Assembly (NCBI RefSeq): GCF_014656355.1
Contig: NZ_BNCG01000012.1
Location: 57,487 to 121,486 of the forward strand
From: Camelimonas fluminis
GTDB lineage: Bacteria > Pseudomonadota > Alphaproteobacteria > Rhizobiales > Beijerinckiaceae
DNA: 64,000 bases
Direction of reading: 5' to 3'
The notes beneath the pieces were generated by a model that made no database searches, was not told the DNA's origin, and worked only from the letters and a program-made list of their open reading frames with translations. Shown here in pieces: positions 8,324 through 16,302 of this stretch. Both the position numbers and the translations under genes were made by a program. Position 1 is the stretch's first letter; each line of letters starts with the position of its first letter.

Positions 8324-9039
8324 CCGGAACCCTGCTCAAGGTTGAAGGCCTTGAAACCGGCTATGGCGACATTCAGGTTGTCTGGCGCGCCGATCTGGAG
8401 GTTCGCCAGGGCGCGATCACCGCGCTCATTGGCTCCAATGGCGCCGGAAAAACCACGCTGCTTCGCGCTCTTTCCGGCCTGTTGCCGCTGCGGAATGGGG
8501 CGATTTTCGTGAGCGGACGCGACCTGGCCGGCGCCTCGCCGCAGCAATTCGTGGAACATGGCGTGGCGCATGTGCCGGAAGGGCGCCGGTTAATCACCGG
8601 TCTTTCAGTCCACGACAATCTCATGCTCGGCGCCTATCGCCGCAAAGACGGGAAGCAGGCGATCCGCGCCGATCTGGAGCGGATGTATGCGCTGTTCCCC
8701 CGCCTCGCCGAACGCCGGCGCCAGGACGCCACCACCATGTCTGGCGGCGAACAGCAGATGTGCGCCATCGCGCGCGGCCTGATGGCGGCGCCGGGCCTGT
8801 TGCTGATCGACGAACTGTCGCTTGGGCTTGCCCCTGCGATCGTCGACCAGCTTGTGACAACGCTGGAGCGGGTGCGCGCCGACGGAACCAGCATTCTTCT
8901 GGTCGAGCAGGACGTGGGCATTGCGCTGGAACTGGCCGATTTCGTTTATGTCATGGACCAGGGCCGCACCGTCAGGAATGGTCCCGCGGACGAAATCGCC
9001 GCCGATCCGTCCATCATCGCCGCATATATGGGAACCTGA
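8320..9039 (+). CDS. livF: Branched-chain amino acid ABC transporter ATPase LivF
   Basis: This is the second ATPase, 239 residues, of the typical LivF length. It has Walker A 'GSNGAGKTTLLRALSGL', the LivF-type 'GVAHVPEGRRL' Q-loop region, a normal signature 'TMSGGEQQMCAIARGLM', Walker B 'LLLIDELSLGLAP' and the switch His-equivalent region 'LLVEQDVGIAL', where the position has drifted to Gln/Asp as is usual in LivF. It ends in 'IAAYMGT'. The gene is translationally coupled to livG and is followed after 5 bases by the isomerase-like gene, which is therefore in the same operon. Confidence 0.93.
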   Translation: MTGTLLKVEGLETGYGDIQVVWRADLEVRQGAITALIGSNGAGKTTLLRALSGLLPLRNGAIFVSGRDLAGASPQQFVEHGVAHVPEGRRLITGLSVHDNLMLGAYRRKDGKQAIRADLERMYALFPRLAERRRQDATTMSGGEQQMCAIARGLMAAPGLLLIDELSLGLAPAIVDQLVTTLERVRADGTSILLVEQDVGIALELADFVYVMDQGRTVRNGPADEIAADPSIIAAYMGT

Positions 9040-9044
9040 ACGCC

Positions 9045-9683
9045 ATGGCCGCATCCCGTCCACACGTAGAATATTACTTCAGCTTCATTTCGCTGTGGTC
9101 CTACATCGGCAGCCTGACGTTCCAGGATCTGACGCGGCGTCACAACGCCGGGGTCGTCTACAAGCCGGTGAACCTGCTGCAGGTGTTCGCCGCGGGCGGC
9201 GGCAAGCCGGTGAAAGAACGCCCCTTGCAGCGCCAGGCCTACCGCTTTGTCGAAATGCAGCGCTGGAGAGAGATTCGCGGCATTCCCCTGGTGCTCGAGC
9301 CCAAATTTTATCCCGCCGACCCATCGCTCGGCCACCGCATGTTGCTGAACGCCATCGAAGACGGCGCCGAAGTGGGGCCCTTCGTTCACGCCTGCCTGAA
9401 AGCGGTCTGGGCCGATGAACTGGACATCGCCGACCCCGCGACGCTGGTTCGTCTCGCCAACGCCAGCGGGCTTGACGGCGCCGCGCTGCTTGCCCGCGCC
9501 GAACGTCCGGAAGTGCATCGGCGCGAGGCGGAACTGACGGAAGAAGCGATTGCGCGACAGATGTTTGGGGCGCCGTACTATTTCTACCGCGATGAACCTT
9601 TCTGGGGGCAGGACCGGCTGGAGATGCTTGACGGCGTGCTGGCAAGCGGGCGGGCGCCCATACCAATGCGCCAGTTGGGATGA
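9045..9683 (+). CDS. DsbA-fold protein, 2-hydroxychromene-2-carboxylate isomerase family
   Basis: This 212-residue thioredoxin/DsbA-fold protein resembles glutathione-dependent HCCA isomerases and kappa-class GSTs. 'VEYYFSFISLWSYIG' carries the Ser-x-x-Ser-Tyr type N-terminal active site in place of CxxC. 'LNAIEDGAEVGPFVHACLKAVWADELDI' and the C-terminal 'QMFGAPYYFYRDEPFWGQDRL' match the family's 'GVPTFV..ELFWGQDR' block. These enzymes isomerise bicyclic aromatic breakdown products. Lying 5 bases after livF, it hints that the importer may serve an aromatic or carboxylic substrate and not an amino acid. That link is inference. Confidence 0.82.
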   Translation: MAASRPHVEYYFSFISLWSYIGSLTFQDLTRRHNAGVVYKPVNLLQVFAAGGGKPVKERPLQRQAYRFVEMQRWREIRGIPLVLEPKFYPADPSLGHRMLLNAIEDGAEVGPFVHACLKAVWADELDIADPATLVRLANASGLDGAALLARAERPEVHRREAELTEEAIARQMFGAPYYFYRDEPFWGQDRLEMLDGVLASGRAPIPMRQLG

Positions 9684-9829
9684 GTTAACCTTCCCCCGAT
9701 TGAACAGGCATCTTCCCCGGGACACACCGGTTGACCCAGCCTCCGGCGACGGCCAAAACCGGCCTGGCTGGCGTGCGCCAGGAAAAAATCCACTTGTCTT
9801 TGTCGCGGTCCAGCCATATTGCCATCGAC
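9684..9829. other. Intergenic leader between the Liv operon and the B12 riboswitch
   Basis: No gene is seen here. It includes an imperfect hairpin at about 9736-9771 (CCAGCC ... GGCTGG, with GGCC/GGCC inside) that could end the upstream operon. TTGTCT (9794-9799) and CATATT (9815-9820) form a weak promoter-like pair with a short 15-base spacer just before the riboswitch. Confidence 0.35.
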
Positions 9830-9998
9830 CTGATGGTTCCCCTCTGGGGATGAAAAGGGAATGCAGTCGGCCTCACGGCCTCAAGCTGCAGCTGCCCCCG
9901 CAACTGTAAGCGGCGAGCTTCTCACCTGTACGCCACTGGCCTCGCGGTCCGGGAAGGCGGTGAGAAGCAGCGACCCGCGAGCCAGGAGACCTGCCGTC
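9830..9998 (+). ncRNA. Cobalamin (adenosylcobalamin-type) riboswitch
   Basis: The conserved cobalamin aptamer parts occur in the right order: 'GGTTCCCC' and 'GATGAAAAGGGAA' (9834-9851), 'GCTGCCCCCGCAACTGTAAGCGG' spread over 9890-9913, a 'CACTGG' arm, 'CGGGAAGGC', and the closing B12-box-like 'GCCAGGAGACCTGCC' (9981-9995). It precedes a TonB receptor and an ABC importer of the BtuFCD type by about 135 bases. It is expected to switch off translation or transcription of that operon when cobalamin is plentiful. Boundaries are approximate. Confidence 0.93.
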
Positions 9999-10131
9999 GC
10001 ACGTGTTGTCGCACGCGAACGCATCGGGCGGGGTGCACCGGTGGTAGGCGGATTGCCCCTGCCATGGCGGCTGGGCGATGAGACTGCAAGTTCGCGGTGA
10101 CGCGTCAATATTGTCGCCGGAGCCGCGTCTC

Positions 10132-12327
10132 ATGTATTCCGCTTTTCCCCGTCCTCCGCGTTTCGCGGATACCGCCTGTTTGCGCCGGGCCGCCGCCTGC
10201 AGCGCCATCGCCATGGCGGCCGCCCTCACGGCCAACGCCGCCGCCGCGCAGGATGGACAAACAACCACCGTCGAGCTTGACCCCATCTCGGTGGTTGGCG
10301 ACCAGGGCGCTGGCGCCGGCCCCAATCTCAGCGTGCGCAGCAACGCAGGGAGCCGCCTCGGACTGACCCCGCTGGAGACGCCGGCCAGCGTCGACATCAT
10401 TCCCGGCAAGGTGATGCGCGAGCGCGGCCAGAACACCCTCGCGGAAGCCGTCACCCAGAACGCCACCGGCTTCAGCTACATGGGCGCGCCGGGCAACGGC
10501 TTCGTGTCCTTTGCCTCGCGCGGCTTCACCGGCGTCACCTCGGTGACCACATTGTATGACGGGATCAGGCTCTACCCCGGTCAGGGCACAGTCACCTTCC
10601 CTTTCGATACCTGGACGGTCGCGCAGATCGACGTGCTGCGCGGGCCGGCGTCCGTGCTGTATGGCGAAGGCGCCATTGGCGGCGCCATCAACGTCATTCC
10701 CAAAAAGCCGCTGTTCGACAGTCGCCGGAATGAGGCCCGGGTCTACATTGGCGACAACGGGCAGGCTGGCCTTGCCGCGGGATCCGCGGGCCCCATCAAT
10801 GAAAACCTCGCCTACAGCCTCGACGTCTCGGGCGTGCGCGGCGATGGCTGGATGGATCGCGGAGAATACAAAAGCCTGGCCTTCTCCGGCGCGCTGGCCT
10901 GGCGGCCCACCGACGCCCTGACCTTCACGCTCTCCCATGACGGCGGCTACAACGAACCCAGCCGTTACTTCGGAACGCCGCTGCGCAGCGCTGGCGTCAT
11001 GGAGAAATCCTGGATCCGGCAGAACTACAACGTCCGGGACAGCGACATCTGGTTCAATGACAACATCACCCAGCTACGGGCGGAGTGGAAACCCGATGAG
11101 ACTTTCTCGCTGCGCGCTGTTGGTTATTATCTGACCAGCGACCGCTTCTGGCAGAACGCGGAGAGCTATCGCTGGAACGCCGCGACCGGCCTGATCAGCC
11201 GGCCCACCGGCAACTGGATCGCCATCAAGCAGGAGCAGGAACAGTTTGGCGGGCGCGTCGACGCCACGTTCCGCACCACGATCTTCGGCATGGCCAACGA
11301 AACCGTGGTCGGCTTCGACGCCAACAATTTCCGCTTCAGCCGCCTGAACAATAACGGCTACGCCGCGCCAAAACTCAATCCCGCGCTGACGCCATTCGGT
11401 TTCGACCCTGGCTTCTGGGGCACAACCAGCGTCTATGACCGCGAATACCGCAGCACGACGCAGCAGTATTCGCTGTTTCTCGACAACCGCCTGAAGGTTA
11501 CCGACAATTTCTCGGTCGTCGCCGGGCTGCGCTACGATAACCCTGAGGTCGACTACCACAATCTGCGCAACGGCTCGCGCGCCACCGCCACGCTGGACTC
11601 CGTCGGCTGGCGCGTGGGGACGATCTACGAGCCAATCAAAAATCTGGCGTTCTACGCCCAGTATTCCGAAGCCTCTGACCCGGTGACGTCAATCCTGTCG
11701 CTGCCGCCGTCGTCCGCCGGATACAAGCTTTCCTCCGGCAAACAGGTTGAGGTCGGCGTAAAACAGAGCCTGTGGGATGGTCGCCTGGAGTGGACGCTTG
11801 CCGGCTACTACATCGTGAAGAAAGACCTGCTGTCGCGCGATCCCAACAACCCCGGCGTCACCCAGCAGGTTGGCCAGCAGTCCTCGCGCGGCGTCGAGGC
11901 GTCGGTGGGACTGGAACTGGGCCAGGGCTGGCGGATCGACGCCAACGGCGCGTTGCTGGAAGCGCGCTATGACGACTTCAATGAATCCGTTGGCGGGCTC
12001 AGCATCAGCCGCAAGGGCAAGACGCCCGCCGGAGCGCCAGAAGCGCTAGCCAATCTCTGGGTGAGCTGGCGCTTCGCCGAACAGTGGAAGGCCATGGTTG
12101 GTCTGCAATATGTCGGCAAGACCTACACCTCCGCCAGCAACGACTATTCCCGACCGGACTATGCGCTGGTCAACGCCAGCCTGCAGTGGAAGCCTACGGA
12201 TTACGCCACTCTCGACTTCCGCGTGAAGAACCTGTTCGACAGAACCTATGCTTACGCGGGCGGCGATCTGCAATGGTACTATGGCGCGCCGCGCACCGCG
12301 GAACTGTCGTTGCACGTCAGGTTCTGA
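10132..12327 (+). CDS. btuB: TonB-dependent outer-membrane receptor, probable cobalamin uptake
   Basis: This is a 731-residue outer-membrane beta-barrel receptor powered by TonB. A signal peptide ends near 'ANAAAA-QDGQT'. The plug domain begins after 'VELDPISVVGD' (TonB-box-like region) and includes 'IDVLRGPASVLYGEGAIGGAINVIPKKP'. The barrel ends with the terminal aromatic in 'ELSLHVRF'. In sequence it looks like the large siderophore-receptor branch (longer than E. coli BtuB, about 614 residues). The cobalamin riboswitch upstream and the BtuD/F/C-type genes downstream make corrinoid the likely ligand. ATG 10132 gives a clean signal peptide; an upstream in-frame ATG does not. Confidence 0.85.
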   Translation: MYSAFPRPPRFADTACLRRAAACSAIAMAAALTANAAAAQDGQTTTVELDPISVVGDQGAGAGPNLSVRSNAGSRLGLTPLETPASVDIIPGKVMRERGQNTLAEAVTQNATGFSYMGAPGNGFVSFASRGFTGVTSVTTLYDGIRLYPGQGTVTFPFDTWTVAQIDVLRGPASVLYGEGAIGGAINVIPKKPLFDSRRNEARVYIGDNGQAGLAAGSAGPINENLAYSLDVSGVRGDGWMDRGEYKSLAFSGALAWRPTDALTFTLSHDGGYNEPSRYFGTPLRSAGVMEKSWIRQNYNVRDSDIWFNDNITQLRAEWKPDETFSLRAVGYYLTSDRFWQNAESYRWNAATGLISRPTGNWIAIKQEQEQFGGRVDATFRTTIFGMANETVVGFDANNFRFSRLNNNGYAAPKLNPALTPFGFDPGFWGTTSVYDREYRSTTQQYSLFLDNRLKVTDNFSVVAGLRYDNPEVDYHNLRNGSRATATLDSVGWRVGTIYEPIKNLAFYAQYSEASDPVTSILSLPPSSAGYKLSSGKQVEVGVKQSLWDGRLEWTLAGYYIVKKDLLSRDPNNPGVTQQVGQQSSRGVEASVGLELGQGWRIDANGALLEARYDDFNESVGGLSISRKGKTPAGAPEALANLWVSWRFAEQWKAMVGLQYVGKTYTSASNDYSRPDYALVNASLQWKPTDYATLDFRVKNLFDRTYAYAGGDLQWYYGAPRTAELSLHVRF

Positions 12328-12332
12328 CAGCG

Positions 12333-13241
12333 ATGACGCGCACATCAGAACCATCCCCGCCAAAGTCGCCGTCGCTCTTCGCCCGGGTGAGGCGGCCGGT
12401 CATGCAAACCGGGTCAGGCGCCGGTCCTGAAAAGCCGGACGTCGCCCTCAGCCTGGAGGCGACCGATCTGGCGTGGGGACCGCCCGGCCGCGCGCCGCTC
12501 ATTTCTGGCGTCAGCTTCGCGCTGACGCCAGGCGACCGCCTCGCTATTGTCGGCCCCAACGGGGCCGGCAAGTCGACGCTGTTGCGTTGCCTGTATCGCC
12601 TGCACCGGCCCCTCGCCGGCGCGGTGCGCGTTGGCGGGACTGATCTCTGGTCATTGGCGCCGCGTCTGGCCGCCCGGAAGATCGCCGCCGTGCTGCAGGA
12701 AGCGCCGGGCGATTTCGCCTTCACCGTCCAGGAGATGGTCGACGCCGGCCGCACGCCCCATGCGGGCGGGATTGCCGGCCGCGCCGCCGGCGCCCGCGCT
12801 GTTGCGGCGGCCATGCGACGGATGGAGGTCAGCCATCTGGCCGGCCGCGCCTTCTCAACCCTGTCCGGCGGGGAAAAACAGCGGGCGCTGATCGCCCGGG
12901 CGCTGGCTCAGGAACCCGGCGTTCTGGTGCTCGACGAGCCCACCAACCACCTGGATATCCGCCACCGTCTCGAAGCGGTGGAACTGTTGCGGGGCCTCGC
13001 AATGACCATCGTGACCACGCTGCACGACCTCGACATGGCGGCCGACGTGGCCAGCAAGGTGCTGGTGTTGCGCGCCGGCCGCCAGATGGCTTTCGGCCCC
13101 GTGTCCGGGACCTTGCAGCCGGCGCTCATCCGCCAGAGCTTCGACGTGGAGGCCGAGATTGCGCCGCGCGGCCCTTCGCTGCGCTTCGATTACCGCCTGC
13201 CGGAAAGGCGCGCTGACAGCAGCGCGGAATCCAGCGAATGA
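12333..13241 (+). CDS. btuD: ABC transporter ATPase, cobalamin/Fe-siderophore type
   Basis: This 302-residue ATPase is of the BtuD/FecE/HmuV class. Walker A is 'GPNGAGKSTLLRCL', the signature is 'TLSGGEKQRALIARAL', Walker B is 'VLVLDEPTNHLDI' and the switch His is in 'TTLHDLDMAAD'. The order and spacing are normal for the family. The first 45 or so residues are Pro/Ser-rich and unusual. ATG 12402 is a possible alternative start that removes 23 of them. It follows the receptor stop by 5 bases and overlaps the next gene by 4 bases, so it belongs to the riboswitch-controlled operon. Confidence 0.9.
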   Translation: MTRTSEPSPPKSPSLFARVRRPVMQTGSGAGPEKPDVALSLEATDLAWGPPGRAPLISGVSFALTPGDRLAIVGPNGAGKSTLLRCLYRLHRPLAGAVRVGGTDLWSLAPRLAARKIAAVLQEAPGDFAFTVQEMVDAGRTPHAGGIAGRAAGARAVAAAMRRMEVSHLAGRAFSTLSGGEKQRALIARALAQEPGVLVLDEPTNHLDIRHRLEAVELLRGLAMTIVTTLHDLDMAADVASKVLVLRAGRQMAFGPVSGTLQPALIRQSFDVEAEIAPRGPSLRFDYRLPERRADSSAESSE

Positions 13242-14218
13242 CCGGACTACGCATGGGTTTCCCGTCGCTCCGCCTCCTGGCGGGTCTTGCCGGCGCTGGC
13301 CTCGCCCTGTGCGCGACATCCGCCGGGCAGGCCGCGCCGGTCACCGTCCGCAGCTGCGACCGGATGGTCACCGTCACCCAGCCGCCACAACGGGCGGTGT
13401 CTTATGATTCCAATCTCACCGAGATGATGCTGGCGCTGGATCTGACCGACCGCATGGCCGGCTATATCGGTCACAGGGACCGTATGCGCGCTTCAGCGCT
13501 GGACCTGTTTCCGAAGGCCGCGCAACTGCGCCAGATCCAGCGCGGCTACCCCAATCGCGAAACATTGCTGGGCGAAGGCGTCGACTTCTACTTCGCCGGC
13601 TGGAGCTACGGCATGCGCGCCGGCGGCGAGGTGACGCCGGAGAAACTCGCCCGCTTCGGCATCCCCGTCTATGAGCTGACCGAGAGCTGCGTGCGGATCG
13701 GCAGGCGCGAGAAACCGACGCTCGACTTTCTCTATCGGGATTTGCTGAATCTGGGCCGGATTTTCGGCGTGGAAGCGCGGGCGGACAGTTTGGTCGCCGG
13801 ATATCGGCGACGGATCGACGCCGTCTCCCGGAAAATCGCCGGGAAACCCCGGCTGGACGTCTTTCTGTTCGACAGCCCCGGACGCGTCGCCGGCACGGCG
13901 GGAGCCCATTCGATGCCCACGGCGCTCATCGAAGCGGCGGGCGGACGCAACATGGCTGACGATACGCCCGGCAACTGGACGCGGATCAGCTGGGAGCGCG
14001 TCATTGAACGTGATCCCGACGCCATCATCATGATGGACTTCGGCCAGGGCGACGTGCGGCGCAAGATGGATTTCCTTGCCGCGCGGCCTGGCCTGCGCGA
14101 GCTGCGGGCGCTCCGGCAGGGGCGCATCCTGACGCTCGGCTACAACGAGCTGACTCCGGGGCCACGCAATGTGACGGCGGTCGAGAAAATCGCGGAGTTT
14201 CTTCATGGCGATCATTGA
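13238..14218 (+). CDS. btuF: Periplasmic cobalamin/siderophore binding protein (BtuF-like)
   Basis: This is a 326-residue binding protein of the helical-backbone class (peripla_BP_2). The signal peptide runs to about 'SAGQA-APVTV'. The mature protein has the family pattern 'PPQRAVSYDSNLTEMMLALDL', 'FGIPVYEL', 'GAHSMPTALIEAAGGRNMADD' and 'ERDPDAIIMMDFG'. It captures the corrinoid delivered by the TonB receptor and hands it to the permease. The ATG overlaps the ATPase stop, and the 3' end overlaps the permease start by 14 bases. Substrate identity rests on the riboswitch. Confidence 0.87.
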   Translation: MTGLRMGFPSLRLLAGLAGAGLALCATSAGQAAPVTVRSCDRMVTVTQPPQRAVSYDSNLTEMMLALDLTDRMAGYIGHRDRMRASALDLFPKAAQLRQIQRGYPNRETLLGEGVDFYFAGWSYGMRAGGEVTPEKLARFGIPVYELTESCVRIGRREKPTLDFLYRDLLNLGRIFGVEARADSLVAGYRRRIDAVSRKIAGKPRLDVFLFDSPGRVAGTAGAHSMPTALIEAAGGRNMADDTPGNWTRISWERVIERDPDAIIMMDFGQGDVRRKMDFLAARPGLRELRALRQGRILTLGYNELTPGPRNVTAVEKIAEFLHGDH

Positions 14219-15260
14219 GCCAGCGGCGCCGACCCGCGCGCGCCGCCATCGCGTCCTGTTGCCCGGCCTGGCCGTCACAGCGTTGCTGCTCGGGGCGATG
14301 GCCGGATCGCTGGCGGTCGGATCCGCCCGCATTCCCTTCGCCGAAGTCCGGGACATCCTGTTGAGCCGCATCATGCCCACGGGCGCCGCGCCATACTGGA
14401 AGCCGGGGATCGAGGCCATCGTCTGGGATCTGCGCCTGCCGCGCATCCTGCTCGCGGCGCTGGTCGGCGCCGGGCTCGGCATGGTCGGGGCGGCGATGCA
14501 GTCAGCAACGCGAAATCCGCTGGCGGACCCTTACCTGCTCGGCGTGGCCGCTGGCGCCGTGCTCGGCGCGAACCTGGCGATCCTGCATGTGGGCGACATT
14601 CTGGGGCCCGCGACGACGCCCCTTTTTGCCTTCGCCGGCGCTCTCGGCGCAACGCTCGTCGTGCTGTCAATCGCGCGGCTCACCGGCTCAACCACCGCCG
14701 ACCGGCTGATCCTCTCCGGCGTCGCCGTTTCATTTGTCGTCACCGCCTGCGCCAACTTGCTGATCCTGTTCGCGGATCAGCGCTCCGCCGCCAATGTGAC
14801 GTTCTGGACCCTGGGCGGCTTCGGCGCGGCGGACTGGAGCGTTCTGCCCGCTCCCGCCGTGGCGCTCGCGGCCGGCGGCGCATGGTTCCTGGCGAAACGA
14901 CGCGACCTGAACGCGCTGGCCATGGGCGATGAAACCGCGACCACGCTGGGCGTCCGCGTCGCCCGCGCCCGCCTGCTGCATATGACGGCGGGCGCTTTCA
15001 TCACCGGCGTCATGGTCTCGGTTTCCGGCATGATCGGCTTCGTCGGTCTCATGACGCCGCATCTGGTGCGCATGGTTGTGGGCGGCGACAATCGCCTGGT
15101 TTTGCCAGCAAGCGCGCTGGTCGGGGCCCTGTTCCTTGTGCTCGCCGACATCGTCTCGCGCACCATCATCGCGCCCGACGATCTGCCTGTCGGCGTCGTT
15201 ACCGGCGTCGTCGGCGGCCTGTTCTTTGTCCTGATGCTTCGCAACCGGGCAGGCGGTTGA
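14205..15260 (+). CDS. btuC: FecCD-family permease of the B12 importer
   Basis: This 351-residue inner-membrane permease has about ten helices. 'LRLPRILLAALVGAGLGMVGAAMQSATRNPLADPYLLGVAAGA' is the FecCD hallmark. 'GRVSGMIGFVGLMTPHLVR'-type sequence (here 'VSGMIGFVGLMTPHLVRMV') and the C-terminal 'LPVGVVTGVVGGLFFVLML' complete the pattern. It overlaps btuF by 14 bases. With the ATPase it forms a BtuC2D2-type importer. One permease gene is enough, because these permeases form homodimers. Confidence 0.92.
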   Translation: MAIIEPAAPTRARRHRVLLPGLAVTALLLGAMAGSLAVGSARIPFAEVRDILLSRIMPTGAAPYWKPGIEAIVWDLRLPRILLAALVGAGLGMVGAAMQSATRNPLADPYLLGVAAGAVLGANLAILHVGDILGPATTPLFAFAGALGATLVVLSIARLTGSTTADRLILSGVAVSFVVTACANLLILFADQRSAANVTFWTLGGFGAADWSVLPAPAVALAAGGAWFLAKRRDLNALAMGDETATTLGVRVARARLLHMTAGAFITGVMVSVSGMIGFVGLMTPHLVRMVVGGDNRLVLPASALVGALFLVLADIVSRTIIAPDDLPVGVVTGVVGGLFFVLMLRNRAGG

Positions 15261-15514
15261 CCTTGGCCGCCTCACGCCGCCAGCGACAGGCCGGGCGCAC
15301 CGGCCTTACCCCACAACAATGCCAGGCCGCCCGGGAATTGCTGGGCTGGACCCCGATGCAACTGGCTGACGCCGTTGCGATGAGCCGCGCCACGGTGACG
15401 CTTTTCGAAAAGGGCGCGCGGAAAATGGCCGTGTCAAACCAGCAGGCCATCCGCATCGCACTGGAGCAGGCTGGCGTGAAGATCGATGCGGCGGACGGCC
15501 CGCGTCTGGCCTGA
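15257..15514 (+). CDS. Small XRE-type helix-turn-helix protein
   Basis: This 85-residue protein is mostly one HTH_XRE fold. 'QCQAARELLGWTPMQLADAVAMSRATVTLFEKG' spans the first helices and recognition helix, followed by 'AIRIALEQAGVKI'. Its start is a TTG at 15257 overlapping the permease stop; a second TTG at 15263 is equally possible. This suggests coupled translation with the B12 operon. Proteins of this size occur as stand-alone repressors or as antitoxin-like regulators, but no toxin gene is adjacent. Its target is unknown. Confidence 0.78.
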   Translation: MTLAASRRQRQAGRTGLTPQQCQAARELLGWTPMQLADAVAMSRATVTLFEKGARKMAVSNQQAIRIALEQAGVKIDAADGPRLA

Positions 15515-15687
15515 TTTTACCTGCCGCGCGCCGGCGGACGCAACCATCCGCCTGCCTGGGAAGCTCACCTGCCTGCGCCGCGGCGCGAATTCTCGCTGGC
15601 GCCTGCGGTTTCTGAGGTTTGATAGCGCACACAAGCAAAACAACCGCGGGAATACCGTTCTCTTCAAAGCAAGGGGGAGAAAACGCC

Positions 15688-16245
15688 ATGCAGATTGGCT
15701 ATGGTTGGTCTTTCCACACAAGGGACAATGACCCGGTCTGCGACCGCGCCGCCCTGGACGCCATGGGCGCGGAACGCTGTTTCGTTGTCTCCAACCCATC
15801 CGGGCGTTCGGCGATCCTGGAGCAGGCCATGGGTTTCCTGCGGCCCCATGACAGTTTCCTGGTGCGATCGGTCGAGCGGCTTGGCGCGTCCATATGCGAC
15901 GTGATGAACGTTGCGAAAGCGCTGGCGGATACCGGGGCCAGTCTCCGGATCCTGGACCTGCCCCCCGGGTCGGAAAGCGTTTCGGGCGATGTTCTGGTCG
16001 AGGTCGCCAGATGCCTCACCCGGGCTCTGGAAACCCCGACGTCCGTCAACGCGTCACACGACGCAGCGCCGGTGGAGGATCAGGCCGCGCCCACCGGCCC
16101 GCGCGGCAGGCCCATGGCCATCGCCGCGGAGCATCACGTCAACGTTCGCTGCCTTGTCCAGGAACAGGGGCTGTCCATCCGCCAGGTGGCGCGACGCTTT
16201 GGCGTATCCGCCGCAACCATCTACCGGATTCTCGCGCGCCCATGA
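15688..16245 (+). CDS. Degenerate serine-resolvase-like DNA-binding protein
   Basis: This 185-residue protein is built like a resolvase/invertase. The N-terminal domain (residues 1-110) follows the serine-recombinase fold: 'MQIGYGW', then 'FLRPHDSFLVRSVERLGASICDVMNVAKAL' and 'GASLRILDLPPG'. The C-terminal 40 residues hold a Hin-like HTH ('GLSIRQVARRFGVSAATIYRIL'). The catalytic motif YxRVSTxxQ is replaced by 'YGWSFHTRDND', so the nucleophile Ser and the nearby Arg are not in their normal places. It may be an inactive recombinase used as a DNA-binding protein. AAGGGGGAG at 15671-15679 is a strong ribosome site for ATG 15688. It is convergent with the next gene. Confidence 0.72.
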   Translation: MQIGYGWSFHTRDNDPVCDRAALDAMGAERCFVVSNPSGRSAILEQAMGFLRPHDSFLVRSVERLGASICDVMNVAKALADTGASLRILDLPPGSESVSGDVLVEVARCLTRALETPTSVNASHDAAPVEDQAAPTGPRGRPMAIAAEHHVNVRCLVQEQGLSIRQVARRFGVSAATIYRILARP

Positions 16246-16302
16246 GGCAGGGCCGTCATGGCCGGCGCCAGCGGGCGGCCTTTCCGGACGCGCAGGTTCA
16301 GG

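Noticed and set aside
15257..15514. Antitoxin of a toxin-antitoxin pair
   Set aside because: The HTH protein has the right size, but no toxin-like reading frame lies on either side.
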